This document shows, piece by piece, positions 18,240-29,600 of a stretch of 64,000 nucleotides of DNA (position 1 is its first letter; every line of letters begins with the position of its first letter). The notes below the pieces were generated by a model. That model was not told the origin of the DNA. It was given only the letters and a program-made list of their open reading frames with translations, and made no database searches. Source of the DNA: an uncultured Muribaculaceae bacterium (lineage in GTDB: Bacteria; Bacteroidota; Bacteroidia; Bacteroidales; Muribaculaceae); contig CAJTPK010000014.1 in the NCBI GenBank assembly GCA_910578075.1, positions 1-64,000 of the forward strand, read 5' to 3'. The position numbers were made by a program, and so were the translations under genes.

Positions 18240-20930
18240 ATGATTTTTCGATTCCTTCGAGCATATATGAAACATCTGAAAAAGACTCTTGTAACACTAA
18301 TCTGCGTCGGCATGGCGGCAGGAGCGTCCGCACTTGATATCAAGCCTGCGTCGGCCATCGACACAATCTTCAATCCGGACATTATCTATTCTCCAATTCC
18401 GAAGACATATGAAATAGCCGATATCCGCGTATCCGGCGTTCCCTCCTCCGATGATTATCTTATCATCGGATACTCTGGACTTTCCGTAGGTGACAAGGTG
18501 GAGATTCCCGGTGATGAGATTACATCCGCCGTGAAGCGCTTCTGGCGTCAGGGACTTTATTCGAAGGTTCAGATTAACGTCGACAAGATTGCCGGTGACA
18601 AGGTATGGCTTGAGATCGCGCTTGAGCAACAGCCGCGTATGTCGGAGATGACATTCACAGGTGTGAAAAGCGGTGAGAAAAAGGATATCGAGCAGCGCCT
18701 CAGCATGGTGTCGGGACAACAGCTTACCCCGAACATCATCGCCCGAGCAAAAACAATCATCGAAGATTATTATGCCAAGAAGGGTTTCAAGAACGCAGCC
18801 GTAAAAATCACACAGCAACCGGACCTCTCAAAAGAGAATCAGGTAATCCTTAATGTTGATGTCAACAAAAACAATAAGGTAAAGGTACACAAAATATATA
18901 TTGACGGCAATGATGTCCTTTCCGACCGCAAGATAAAGCGGACAATGAAAAAGACCAACGAGAACAGCGACCTTCTCAAGCTCTTCAGCCAGAAGAAGTT
19001 TGTAGATCGTGACTTTGCCGACGACCGCATCCGTATCATTGACAAATATAACGAGTTAGGATACCGTGATGCAAAAATCACCCACGACAGTGTGGCTAAA
19101 TATGACGATAAATCAGTCGACATCTACCTTACAGTCGACGAGGGAAAGAAATATTATATCAGCGATATAAACTGGGTTGGTAACACAGTCTATCCCACTG
19201 AGTATCTTAGCGCTGTCTTCGGCATGTATCCCGGTGAGGTTTACAACCAGAAGATGCTCAACAAGCGACTCAAAGATGACGAAGACGCCGTCAGCAACCT
19301 CTATATGGACAACGGTTATCTCTTCTCAACCATTATCCCTATTGAGGAGCACATCCACGGAGACAGCATCGATCTTCAGATGCGTGTGATCGAGGGACCA
19401 CAGGCCCGCATCAACCGCGTGGTCATCAACGGTAACGACCAACTTTACGAGAAGGTTATCCGTCGTGATCTCCGCGTGCGTCCCGGTGATCTCTTCTCCC
19501 GCGCGGAGCTTATGCGTTCCGCACGTGAGATTGCAGCCAGCGGTCATTTTGATCCGGAGACTATGGGTGTCAACCCGCAACCAAATGAGAACGACGGAAC
19601 CGTTGACATCGTGTTTGACCTCGAATCGAAAGCAAACGACAAGGTGCAGCTCTCTTTCGGATGGGGACAGACAGGTGTTACCGGACAGGTGGCACTCTCT
19701 TTCTCAAACTTCTCGATGAAGAATCTCTTCAATCCTGGAGCTTACAAGGGAATCATCCCCCGCGGTGACGGCCAGACATTCTCAATCTCCGCCCAGACTA
19801 ACGCGAAGTATTACCAGAGCTACAATATATCATTCTTTGATCCATGGTTAGGCGGTCATCGTCCCAACTCCCTCTCCGTATCGCTCGACTACAGCCGCTC
19901 AACCGGTATCAACTCCAGCTTCTACAACGATACATGGGCAAACGCATATCAATATGCGATGTATAGCCAGTATTCTAACTATAACAATTATTCAAACTAC
20001 GGCACCTACGCTATCCAGAATGCGTACGACCCCAACAAAGTGCTTCAGCTTGCCGGAGTTAGCCTCGGTTTCGGCACTCGCCTCAACTGGCCTGACGACT
20101 ACTTCCAGTTCCAGGCTACGCTCGCCTACCGCTGGTATTACCTGAAGAACTGGGATTACCTCTATTATATGCGCAACGGTACGTCAAACTCTCTTACATT
20201 AGGATTGACCCTCTCCCGCACATCAATAGACAACCCGATTTACACTCGCCGTGGTTCACAGTTCTCAATCGACTTCACTGTCACCCCTCCTGCATCGCTA
20301 TTCGGCAAAAAGAACTGGGCAAAACTTGCTGAGGAAATCAGCTACAGCAACCCGGATGCAGAGGCAAGTGAGGCAGCCCGCAGCAAGGCATACCGCTGGA
20401 TTGAATATTGGAAACTTCGTTTCAAGAGCAAAACGTTCACTCCTCTGACAGATCCTGACGGCAAATGGACCCTCGTGTTGATGACCCGCGCTGACTTCGG
20501 TTTGTTAGGTTCATTCAACAAACACATCAAGACACCGTTCGAGACATTCTATTTCGGTGGTGACGGTATGACAGGTTCATATACTTACGCAACCGAGACA
20601 ATATCCATGCGCGGATATGAGAACGGTCAGTTCACCCCTAACGGATACGAGGGCTACGCTTACGGCAAGTTCACACTTGAGCTCCACTTCCCGTTCCTGC
20701 TCCAGCCTTCCACCACAATCTATGCCATCGCATTTGCCGAAGCCGGTAACGCATGGTATGATGTCAAGGACTTCTCACCTTTCAACCTCAAGCGCAGTGC
20801 CGGTGTCGGTGCCCGCGTTTACCTCTCGGTGCTCGGATATCTCGGCATTGACTGGGCATACGGTTTCGACAAGGTGTGGGGAACCCGCGGTGGATCACAG
20901 ATTCACTTTATCCTCGGTCAGGAGTTCTAA
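18240..20930 (+). CDS. bamA: Outer-membrane protein assembly factor BamA
   Basis: An 896-residue Omp85 protein that folds and inserts barrel proteins into the outer membrane. A signal peptide (KKTLVTLICVGMAAGASA) is followed by five POTRA-like units (roughly residues 45-480, each about 80 residues) and a C-terminal 16-strand surface-antigen barrel ending in IHFILGQEF with terminal Phe. The barrel carries a Tyr/Asn/Ser-rich insertion (QYAMYSQYSNYNNYSNYGTYAIQNAYDPN, about 575-600). A second start at 18267 (MKHLKKTL) gives a more ordinary signal peptide and is a real alternative. Two Skp/OmpH chaperone genes follow. Confidence 0.95.
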   Translation: MIFRFLRAYMKHLKKTLVTLICVGMAAGASALDIKPASAIDTIFNPDIIYSPIPKTYEIADIRVSGVPSSDDYLIIGYSGLSVGDKVEIPGDEITSAVKRFWRQGLYSKVQINVDKIAGDKVWLEIALEQQPRMSEMTFTGVKSGEKKDIEQRLSMVSGQQLTPNIIARAKTIIEDYYAKKGFKNAAVKITQQPDLSKENQVILNVDVNKNNKVKVHKIYIDGNDVLSDRKIKRTMKKTNENSDLLKLFSQKKFVDRDFADDRIRIIDKYNELGYRDAKITHDSVAKYDDKSVDIYLTVDEGKKYYISDINWVGNTVYPTEYLSAVFGMYPGEVYNQKMLNKRLKDDEDAVSNLYMDNGYLFSTIIPIEEHIHGDSIDLQMRVIEGPQARINRVVINGNDQLYEKVIRRDLRVRPGDLFSRAELMRSAREIAASGHFDPETMGVNPQPNENDGTVDIVFDLESKANDKVQLSFGWGQTGVTGQVALSFSNFSMKNLFNPGAYKGIIPRGDGQTFSISAQTNAKYYQSYNISFFDPWLGGHRPNSLSVSLDYSRSTGINSSFYNDTWANAYQYAMYSQYSNYNNYSNYGTYAIQNAYDPNKVLQLAGVSLGFGTRLNWPDDYFQFQATLAYRWYYLKNWDYLYYMRNGTSNSLTLGLTLSRTSIDNPIYTRRGSQFSIDFTVTPPASLFGKKNWAKLAEEISYSNPDAEASEAARSKAYRWIEYWKLRFKSKTFTPLTDPDGKWTLVLMTRADFGLLGSFNKHIKTPFETFYFGGDGMTGSYTYATETISMRGYENGQFTPNGYEGYAYGKFTLELHFPFLLQPSTTIYAIAFAEAGNAWYDVKDFSPFNLKRSAGVGARVYLSVLGYLGIDWAYGFDKVWGTRGGSQIHFILGQEF

Positions 20931-20997
20931 AAAATCTTAACAGCTTAAACCTTTCATAAAGCACAATGTCTTAAATGACAAACAAAACATTAAAGCT

Positions 20998-21513
20998 ATG
21001 AAGAAGATATTGATTACATTGTGTCTCGCCGTTGCGGGAATAGCAGGAGCGTCAGCCCAGAAGTTCGCACTCGTCGACATGGAATATATCCTCCGCAATG
21101 TCCCCTCATATGAAATGGCAAACGAGCAGCTCAATCAGGTTTCGCAAAGGTGGGAGAAGGAGGTTAACGAAATCTCCAAGGAGGCTGAGACCATGTATAA
21201 GAACTACCAGTCGGATATGGTATTCCTGACAGATGAACAAAAAAAGAAACGTGAGGAAGAAATTGTTGCCAAAGAGAAAGAGGCAACGGATCTTCGCTAC
21301 AAATATTTCGGTCCGGAAGGCGAGCTTTTCAAGAAACGCCAGTCTCTGATCAAGCCGATTCAGGAAGATGTATATAATGCTGTCAAGGCTGTTGCGGAAG
21401 AAAAAGGTTACATGACAATCTTCGATCGCGCGTCATCACAGAGCATCGTATTCGCTTCTCCGAGAATAGACGTCAGCAACGATGTGCTTGCGAAACTCGG
21501 CTACTCAAAGTAA
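20998..21513 (+). CDS. OmpH/Skp family periplasmic chaperone (first copy)
   Basis: A 171-residue Skp-like chaperone for unfolded outer-membrane proteins. The signal peptide (MKKILITLCLAVAGIAGASA) is followed by QKFALVDMEYILRNVPSYEMANEQL and a long charged coiled coil (about 45-115) rich in Lys/Glu (EEKKKREEEIVAKEKEAT-like), ending in the IDVSNDVLAKLGY motif. It lies 67 bp after bamA and is the first of two tandem paralogs. Confidence 0.92.
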   Translation: MKKILITLCLAVAGIAGASAQKFALVDMEYILRNVPSYEMANEQLNQVSQRWEKEVNEISKEAETMYKNYQSDMVFLTDEQKKKREEEIVAKEKEATDLRYKYFGPEGELFKKRQSLIKPIQEDVYNAVKAVAEEKGYMTIFDRASSQSIVFASPRIDVSNDVLAKLGYSK

Positions 21514-21563
21514 ATCCCGTGTAGAGACTGGAGCGCAGAGTTGGTAATTATCGTTAAAGAATT

Positions 21564-21593
21564 TTGCTTATTTAGTTAAATTAACTATCTTTG
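21564..21593 (+). promoter_or_regulatory. Promoter of the second ompH gene
   Basis: TTG (21564-21566), a 19-bp spacer and TATCTTTG (21586-21593) fit the phylum consensus. It gives the second chaperone an independent transcript and falls upstream of the coding start at 21699. Confidence 0.7.
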
Positions 21594-21698
21594 CGTTCGA
21601 AATTTCAGAAAGAGTTTAAATTTCCGGGGATTGAACGTCATCCGTCCGAATCCGGGTTTAAATGGTTCAACAAGAGAAAACAAATACAATTAAATAAA

Positions 21699-22205
21699 AT
21701 GTTAAAGAAAATTTTACTCGCCGTAGCAGTCGCACTCCCGATGTTCGCTTCTGCTCAGACAGCCAAGATGGGTATCGTTGATACAAACGCAGTGTTCCAG
21801 GCAATGCCCGAGACAGCAGCAGCCCAGACAAAACTTCAGGAAATCCAGAAGAAATATCAGGAGGAATTCACTCGTCTTGAGGATGAATACAAACGTATGG
21901 TCGATGAGCTTCAGAAGATGAAAGAGGATGAGCTCCCCGCAATCCGTGAGCGCAAGACACGCGAGATAAGCGACTATCAGCAGAAAATCCAGACATTCAT
22001 GCAGAGTGCTGACCAGGACATAGCCCAGCAGCAGCAGCAGCTCATGGCTCCTATAGCAACAAAGATGAAGGAAGCTATCGAATCTGTAGGTAAAGAGAAC
22101 GGCTTCGGTCTCATACAGAATTTCTCACCCGATCAGATTCTCTTCTACGCATCTCCTGTAGAAGACATCACCCCGATGGTGAAAGCTAAACTGGGACTCA
22201 AATAA
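21699..22205 (+). CDS. OmpH/Skp family periplasmic chaperone (second copy)
   Basis: A 168-residue paralog of the preceding gene. Starting at ATG 21699 gives a clean signal peptide (MLKKILLAVAVALPMFASAQ); the longer frame from 21591 begins within its promoter. TAKMGIVDTNAVFQAMPETAAAQTKL, a coiled coil with EFTRLEDEYKRMVDELQKMKEDEL, a QQQQ run and the ITPMVKAKLGL end are typical. Its own promoter (21564-21593) and terminator (22228-22262) indicate that it is expressed separately from bamA, possibly at higher level. Confidence 0.92.
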   Translation: MLKKILLAVAVALPMFASAQTAKMGIVDTNAVFQAMPETAAAQTKLQEIQKKYQEEFTRLEDEYKRMVDELQKMKEDELPAIRERKTREISDYQQKIQTFMQSADQDIAQQQQQLMAPIATKMKEAIESVGKENGFGLIQNFSPDQILFYASPVEDITPMVKAKLGLK

Positions 22206-22227
22206 ATATAATACAAACAGATAAACG

Positions 22228-22262
22228 AAATGCGAGGTTCCTCAGAACTTCGCATTTTGTTT
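22228..22262 (+). terminator. Rho-independent terminator after ompH
   Basis: AAATGCGAGGTT (22228-22239) pairs with AACTTCGCATTT (22246-22257) with one mismatch around a 6-nt loop, followed by TTGTTT. Confidence 0.75.
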
Positions 22263-22309
22263 ACATCCCATACTTCATAACCCGAACCTCATACCTCTGA
22301 CTTCATACA

Positions 22310-23143
22310 ATGAACTATCCGTCACATCCGGGTCCGATCGGCGTGTTTGACTCCGGTTACGGAGGGCTCACCATCCTGCGCGAGATCCGCAACCTCCTGC
22401 CGCAATATGACTATCTTTATTTAGGCGACAATGCACGCGCGCCATACGGCACGCGCAGCTTCGACATTGTCTACGAATTCACGCGTCAGGCAGTGGAGGA
22501 GCTTTTCAACCGGGGATGCCACCTTGTCATACTCGCCTGCAACACCGCATCTGCGAAAGCATTGAGATCAATACAGATGCACGTGCTCCCTCTCACAGAC
22601 CCCGACCGCAGGGTACTCGGAGTGATACGTCCCACTGTTGAGATTCTCGGTAAAACCTCTTCAACGCGCCATATCGGACTTCTTGCCACCCCCGGCACCG
22701 TAAAAAGCCATTCCTACAGAATGGAGATTGAGAAGATATATCCCGGGATGGAAATCACCGAGCAGGAATGTCCCATGTGGGTGCCGCTTGTAGAGACCGG
22801 AGAATTCGATAGTCCGGGTGCCGACTATTTTGTCAAGAAATATATAGACTGTATCCTTAACACGGATCCGGAAATCGACACCCTTATCCTGGGATGCACG
22901 CACTACCCTCTTCTGTTAGACAAGATACGGCAATTCACCCCTGCAAATGTAAATATCCTACCGCAAGGAGAGCTCGTGGCAGAAAGTCTCAGCGACTACC
23001 TTCGTCGACACCCGTCGATGGAGGAGCGATGCACCCGTGGCGCCACCGTGGAATTCCTAACCACTGAGAGCCCCGAAAAATTCGATCCTCTCGCCTCTCT
23101 TTTCCTGGGATCTCCGGTGTCATCCACAAGGATCACATTATGA
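22310..23143 (+). CDS. murI: Glutamate racemase
   Basis: A 277-residue cofactor-independent racemase supplying D-glutamate for peptidoglycan. GVFDSGYGGLTILREI at the N-terminus, the first catalytic cysteine in ILACNTASAKALR and the second in LILGCTHYPLLLDKI are all in place. The gene lies beyond the ompH terminator and closes the conserved DUF6089-uppS-bamA-ompH-ompH-murI order known in Bacteroidales. Confidence 0.96.
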   Translation: MNYPSHPGPIGVFDSGYGGLTILREIRNLLPQYDYLYLGDNARAPYGTRSFDIVYEFTRQAVEELFNRGCHLVILACNTASAKALRSIQMHVLPLTDPDRRVLGVIRPTVEILGKTSSTRHIGLLATPGTVKSHSYRMEIEKIYPGMEITEQECPMWVPLVETGEFDSPGADYFVKKYIDCILNTDPEIDTLILGCTHYPLLLDKIRQFTPANVNILPQGELVAESLSDYLRRHPSMEERCTRGATVEFLTTESPEKFDPLASLFLGSPVSSTRITL

Positions 23144-23164
23144 CATATATCCTATAAATTTAGT

Positions 23165-23192
23165 GTCCGTCTCATAAGAGTCCGTCTCATAA
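23165..23192 (+). repeat. Tandem copy of the GTCCGTCTCATAA tip motif
   Basis: GTCCGTCTCATAA occurs at 23165-23177 and again at 23180-23192. The same motif forms the ends of the MITE-like element at 37202-37547, so this looks like a relic or nested end of the same family, placed just upstream of the TPR gene. Confidence 0.6.
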
Positions 23193-23203
23193 AAATCACC
23201 CAC

Positions 23204-23473
23204 ATGCAGCTACACGAATTAAAAGAAACTATCCGCACTGCCACCTACGAGGAAGCTGTGGCAGCCCTGACCGACTATATCACCGCCAATCCCGGCGATG
23301 ACGAAGCACTAACCACACGCGGAATGCGTCATTGGGGTGCGGGGAAACGCTCCCTTGCCATCAACGACTACCTTGCCGCCATTGCTATCAACCCCGAAAG
23401 CCGTGCCCGCGAGGCGCTCCGCGCCGCCACCGAAATCCTCGACTACCGCAACACCGACCTCTACAACCCCTGA
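23204..23473 (+). CDS. Small TPR-like protein
   Basis: An 89-residue protein with helical tetratricopeptide-like sequence: ATYEEAVAALTDYITANPGDDEALTTRGMRHWGAGKRSLAINDYLAAIAINPESRAREAL contains two TPR-like units (the conserved A, Y, NP and G/A positions are visible). There is no signal peptide, so it is probably cytoplasmic. It is a solo gene between murI and the RHS island. Codon use resembles the core genes. Function unknown. Confidence 0.65.
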   Translation: MQLHELKETIRTATYEEAVAALTDYITANPGDDEALTTRGMRHWGAGKRSLAINDYLAAIAINPESRAREALRAATEILDYRNTDLYNP

Positions 23474-23538
23474 TCAAATTCATCTAAAAACAAGCCGCAC
23501 ATAAAACTATTTTTTACGGATCCTAATTTGTTAAAAAG

Positions 23539-23569
23539 TTGCATTAATGGAAATCTATTACTATATTTA
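23539..23569 (+). promoter_or_regulatory. Candidate promoter of the RHS operon
   Basis: TTG (23539-23541), a 20-bp spacer and TATATTTA (23562-23569) fit the phylum consensus except for the final base. It sits 33 bp upstream of the RHS start codon and is the only plausible promoter in the 128-bp gap. Confidence 0.45.
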
Positions 23570-23601
23570 CCGGATATTCTAATAGATTAACCTTACGGCA
23601 C

Positions 23602-26600
23602 ATGAAAACTTTTCCACAATTGTCACGGTGGGCAATATTCCTGATATGTGTATTGACAACACATACCGTCAGGGCAGAGAGGGAAACCCATTCTGACTCC
23701 ATCGCCAGTCACAATGAAATATCCGGCATTCAATATCCGGACATAGATTCCCGAGAAGATTCACTTATCAGGGCACTGTATCCGGAAGTCAGGGTGTGCC
23801 GCTATGTCGATTCCCTGAATTCAGAAGAGTTGTCCGACAAAGCCACAAAAGGACAAAATTCCTTACCTGGACGCGATGGCATATTCAATCCGGCTGTCCC
23901 CAACATTGTGACCATCGACAAGTCAAAGACTGTCGGAGAGATCGAGATACTCTCGTCTGTCACGCCCACAGGAGCGAAGACATACGAGGTGCCGATAAAG
24001 ATATACCCCGGCATAAACAATTTTCAACCTTCCTTATCATTGTGTTACAACAGCCAGCTTGGTGCCTCGCCCGTGGGACAGGGGTGGTCGCTCTCTGGAA
24101 TACCGATGATAACGCGAGGTTGCAAGAATCTCTATTACGACAATAAAAGCGAGGGAGTCCGTATGGATCTTTCGGACTCGTTCTACCTCGACGGGATGCG
24201 TCTGCTGCAGACAAGAGGGTCGGGCAACGGAGTCCGGATGTATAAATCAGAATTCGGAAATATAATTGCAAGAGGACAGATCTCGGGGAATGTGCTGTTA
24301 TATTTCGATGTATTTTATCCGGACGGGAGAAAGGCAAGGTTCGGATATACAGAGAATACAGAGAACGATGTATTCTATCCGGTGACAGAGATGTCCGACA
24401 TGTATGGCAACACCGTCATATATAATTACCTCCACAAAGGCAACTATTACTTCATTTCACAAATTAACTACAGCAATTCCCATATAACGTTCCAATATAG
24501 ATATCGCGAGGATGGACAGGAATTCTACATAGGTGGAAAACACATTGCCATAGACAGCACGCTGTACGATATAACATGCGGACATGGTGACAAGTCTCTA
24601 CATTCGTATGAACTGTCATACGAGACACACCATGACGCTACTGTCCTTAAACGCATCGGATACAATAACGGCAGTGACGGTTACAATCCGCTTACATTTT
24701 ATTACGGAGAAGGCAACACGGAACAGGACTACAATACATCAGTCACACGTCTGCAAAGGTATCATGACTCTGATGGTCCTGGTAAGATAAAGGTTGTCAG
24801 AGGCAGGCTTGCAAACAACACAACCGACGAAGGTCTGATAACTGTGCCGGTCTCCGTTCCTTATTGGCATCACTATGTAAATGAATCATCAAACGGTAAG
24901 GAAGAAAACGGCTTTATGAATATGTATTCCGGGAAAGAGAATATTTTTCTGTATGCGGGACTGTCCGGAAGTTTCGCAGAGCCAGAACCGGAGTTACTGA
25001 CTGAAGCGGGTTTTGTCGATATCCTCTGCGCAGATCTGAAGGGTAATCAGGAAGACTGTATTGTAAAGATCAACAACGGTATAACCGCTTTGGGAGAGGA
25101 AGTCCTGAAATTTAAGGTATATGCATATCGACCGGAATCCACACCCAGTTTCTCCATGATCAGCGAATACAATATCAAACCCGGTACCCAATATCGTGAT
25201 GAAGCGGCGAGGGGAAACTCCGCGCAGCCCAAATTCTATTATTCCGGAGACTTCAACGGAGACGGAAAGATGGAGATCCTCGCGGTGTCAGCCCATAATC
25301 CATGGGGGAAGGAAGGAAGACCGACAAAGTGTTATCTCTTTGATCTTGAAAATAACAAGACACTGTATGAAGGTCATGTGTTCGCATATGATGTAACGTT
25401 CGTTGGAACGCAGATAGCCGACCCCCTCTATGCCGCCAACAATAGCGACAGACTGCTTGTATTTGACGCGGATGGTGACGGGAAGACAGACATATGCCTT
25501 GTCAATGAATCCGGAACACACATATATACCTTCACAAAGACATCATCCGGGGAATTGCAATTAAAGAAACTTGGCACCAGCGCCATCCCATACAGATCCA
25601 TGCTTGCCGACAAGGATCTAATCCCCGGAGATTTCAACGGAGACGGACTTCTGGATTTCATTGAGACACCGGCGAGGGGCACAACTGGAAATCAGAATGC
25701 ATGGACAACATATTTTTCCAGAGGAGACGGGACATTCGGAGCTAAGACGGCAATGGGACCGGGAAAAGATGATGACACCAACTCGGGGTTTCTCTGCCAC
25801 GACATAAACGGTGACGGAATATCCGATATCATCAGATATGACTCAATGGGATTCGACACATATCCATCGAACCCACATTCCATTGACTATGACGAATTTC
25901 ACACGTCCTTTGCACCCGGCAACCCTATATTGGTTCCGACCGACATAAACAGTCACAGCACATTCTGTCAGCTTCTCAGTCTGAATAAAGGGACAGTGAT
26001 AAAGTATGCCTCGACAATCGACAAGAGGCGGGAGCTGCTCATGACTGGAATGAGCACAAGCCTGGGTGCTATCGAAAGAAACGAATATTCCTCATTGAGC
26101 AATGAGAGCGACGGAGGAGTCTATGCCTATAACGGAGGGGCGGCTTTCCCATACGTGAATCTACGGGAGCCGGTGATGGTGCTCGCCCGGACCGAGACAT
26201 GGTGTGGGAACGAGCAGTGCGGCTCCTCCCGCTACAGATATGAGAACGCGGTGTACCATAGGCAGGGACTTGGATTCTGCGGATTCGACAGGATAGACTC
26301 CTTCGACAGCCATGAAAACAGGACAGTGCAGATATATAATCCCGGCAGACGCGGAGTGCTTGTAAGCTCATCCTCCCCTCAAAACGAGATAACCAACAAT
26401 ATAACGATAAAGACCGCCTCAGACAAGACCTTGCAGATCCTTGTCGACAGCAAGACCGAGAGGAATCTGCTGACCGGTCTGGTCTCAGACTATTCATATA
26501 CATATGACGAATACGGGTATCCTCTCACCGAGACCATTTCCCATTCAGACGGCATAAAGATCGAGAATACCATATCCTATCTGTATCAGAAAGATATAGA

Positions 26601-29600
26601 CAGCACATACAGCCTTGGATTTGCTATAACGCAGACGAAGAAGACAACCAGAGGCGATGACTCGTTTGAGGAGATGCTCGATTATCCCGGACATCACAAC
26701 AGAAAACCGATAACCTCCAGAAGATATGTCAACGGCAATCAGACCGAACATGTATTTTACGTCTACGATGACAACGGGAATGTTCTGGAGGAGCACGTTG
26801 AGCCTTACGAATCGGGAACCAGCCTTCTTACAGCGTATTCCTATGATGACGAGGGACGCCTGACTGGCAAGACCGACCCATGGGGCTGCACTGAATCGTA
26901 TTCATATGATGCCTCCGGCAGAATGACCGGAATCACAGACCACACGGGAACAACCGCAATCGGCTATGATGCCCTCGGAAATGAGATATCCAGGACATAC
27001 CCTGACGGAACCGCCGATAATATCACATATGGCTGGAGTTCCGATAATTCGGGCGCTGTCTATGAGATTGAGACAAGATCCACCGGCAAGCCGGTGGTCT
27101 CCAAGGCATACGATGCCCTGGGAAGGCTTGTGAGGGAGAGTGACACGCGCTTTGACGGAAGGATACGCAGGACAGACCGCGAATACGACATACACGGTAA
27201 CCTGACAAGGGTTTCGGAGCCATACTTCGGGGCGGAGCCTTCCGGGTGGAAGCAGTACGAGTATGATGAGCACGGACGGCTTGAATACGTCTCCGAGCCG
27301 TCGGGACGATGGACACAGCACAGCTATTCCGGCGCGGATGTCATCACATGGGAAGATAACATCCAGGTCAGGCGTACCTACGATTCACTGGGAAACCTCA
27401 TAAGGTCATCGGATGAGGCGGGCAGCGTCGAGTATGATCTCGCCGCGGACGGGCAGCCGATAAAGGTCACATGCCCGGGAGGGATCATATACTGGTATTA
27501 TTACGACGCGTTACGGAGGCAGGAGACTGTCGTGGATGCCAGCGCGGGTGTGATACATTACAGATATGACAAATGGGGAAACCGGAGTGAGAGGCTGACA
27601 TACGGCAGGAACCTGGCCTATGAATATGACGGTCTGAACAGACTGCACAGGGTGGTTTCCCCTGAGTTCATCTCCACTTATTCATATGACAGCGACAACA
27701 GGTTGACCGGCATCTCTTCCGATAACGGGACATCCAGCTCCGTGACGTTTGACCCATACGGAAGAATATCAACCGTCATGGAGAAGGGACCGGATGACGT
27801 ATGGCTGAAAAAGGAGTACTCATACTCCGACGGAAATATAAGTTCTGTCAAATATTCCTCTCACAAAGGCGACATACTCACCGAGGATTATGTGTATTCC
27901 AACGGCACGCTGTGCGAAGGGAAGGTGGAAGGTGTGACAGTCTTCAGACTCGATTCAGAGAACGAGAGGGGGATGCCGCTGAAAATGCAGACCGGAGACC
28001 TGACCCAAACATGGTCATACAGCGGTGGGTTCCCGACCGCACAGTCGACAGTATACGGCAACAGAATCATACAGAAGACGGCGTATGATTTCGATCCCGT
28101 GTCATCAACCCTTTCATGCCGGGAAAACAATGTGACCGGCAGCTTAGACGAATTCCGGTACGACGGTCTCAACAGACTGATATCCTCCAATATCCGCAGC
28201 CACTCGTTCAATACATGGGGAAACATCACGGAGATGAGCAATGTCGGGGAATTCGGATATGAGATAGCCAACAAGCCTCATGCGTTGACAAAGGTCACAC
28301 CGTTCGATGAAAATATGTCACTCCCGGTACAGGAGATAACATATACATCATTCAACCGGCCGCAAAGAATCTCAGAGGGAGTTTATTCCGCAGACTTCAC
28401 ATACAATGCGGACTTCGACAGGGTCAGGATGCATGTGACGGAAGAATCCCAAAGAGTGTTGACCCGCTATTACCTCGGAGAATGCTACGAGCTGGAGCTG
28501 AAGGGACGGAACAGCCGGGAAAGACTGTACCTGTTTGGTGACTACTACACGGCGCCGGCAGTGGCCATAAAAAATGGAAGCCACTACAGCATATACCACA
28601 TACTGCGTGATTACCTCGGGAGCATAACCGCCGTGGTTGACGATGATGGTGATGTCGTGGAATCGAACGAGTACGAGGCATGGGGACTCCGTATAAACCC
28701 TGAAAACATGGGGCTGTATGAGGATGAAGGGCAAGAGGCACCGGAACTGTTCCTTGGCAGGGGATACACCGGACATGAACACCTGCCATGGTTCGGACTG
28801 ATAAACATGAACGCCAGACTGTACGACCCTGTTGTAGGCAGATTCCTGTCACCCGACCCGTATGTGCAGATGCCGGACTTCACACAGGGTCTCAACCGGT
28901 TCTCATACGCGCTCAACAACCCCCTGCGGTTCGTTGACAAGGACGGGGAGTTCTTCTGGGCTGCTGTCGGGGTGGCGGCTCTTGTGGGCGGTGTGGTGAA
29001 TGTCGCCACACACTGGGATCAGATCAAGGCGGGAGGTTTCTGGACGGGAGCTTCATACTTCCTGACCGGAGCGGCAGCTGGAGGTATAGGCGCGGCCGTC
29101 GGTATCGGTGCGGCGGTAGGCTTCGGAGGAATGCTTGGCGTGACAGCCGCATCATACACAGCAGCGACAACCGGATTCCTAAACGGCGCATTTATCGGGG
29201 CCATAGAGGGAGCGACAGGAGGGTTCATCCTGGGGACAGGAAACAGCCTGATAGAAGGGGAGAGTTTCGGCAAATCTTTGCTCAATGGCGGTAAAGGTGC
29301 ATTAGAGGGTGGCATTTCCGGAGGATTGTCTGGAGGAGTTTATGGAGGCTATAAGGCATACAGTAAAGGATATAATTTTTGGACTGGGCCTAAGACAGCA
29401 TCAGATCCCAGCAAACATTATTCTGTATATTTTGGATATGACAGCGAGGGAAATGTTCGTTACGTAGGTATAACAGGACGTGATCCGGAAATAAGATTCG
29501 CAGAGCACAGACGATCGAATTCTCCAAGAGCAAATTTAGATTACATGGTGGTTAAGGAACATGTTGGTTTAAGTCATTTAGGAGCCCGCATTCAGGAACA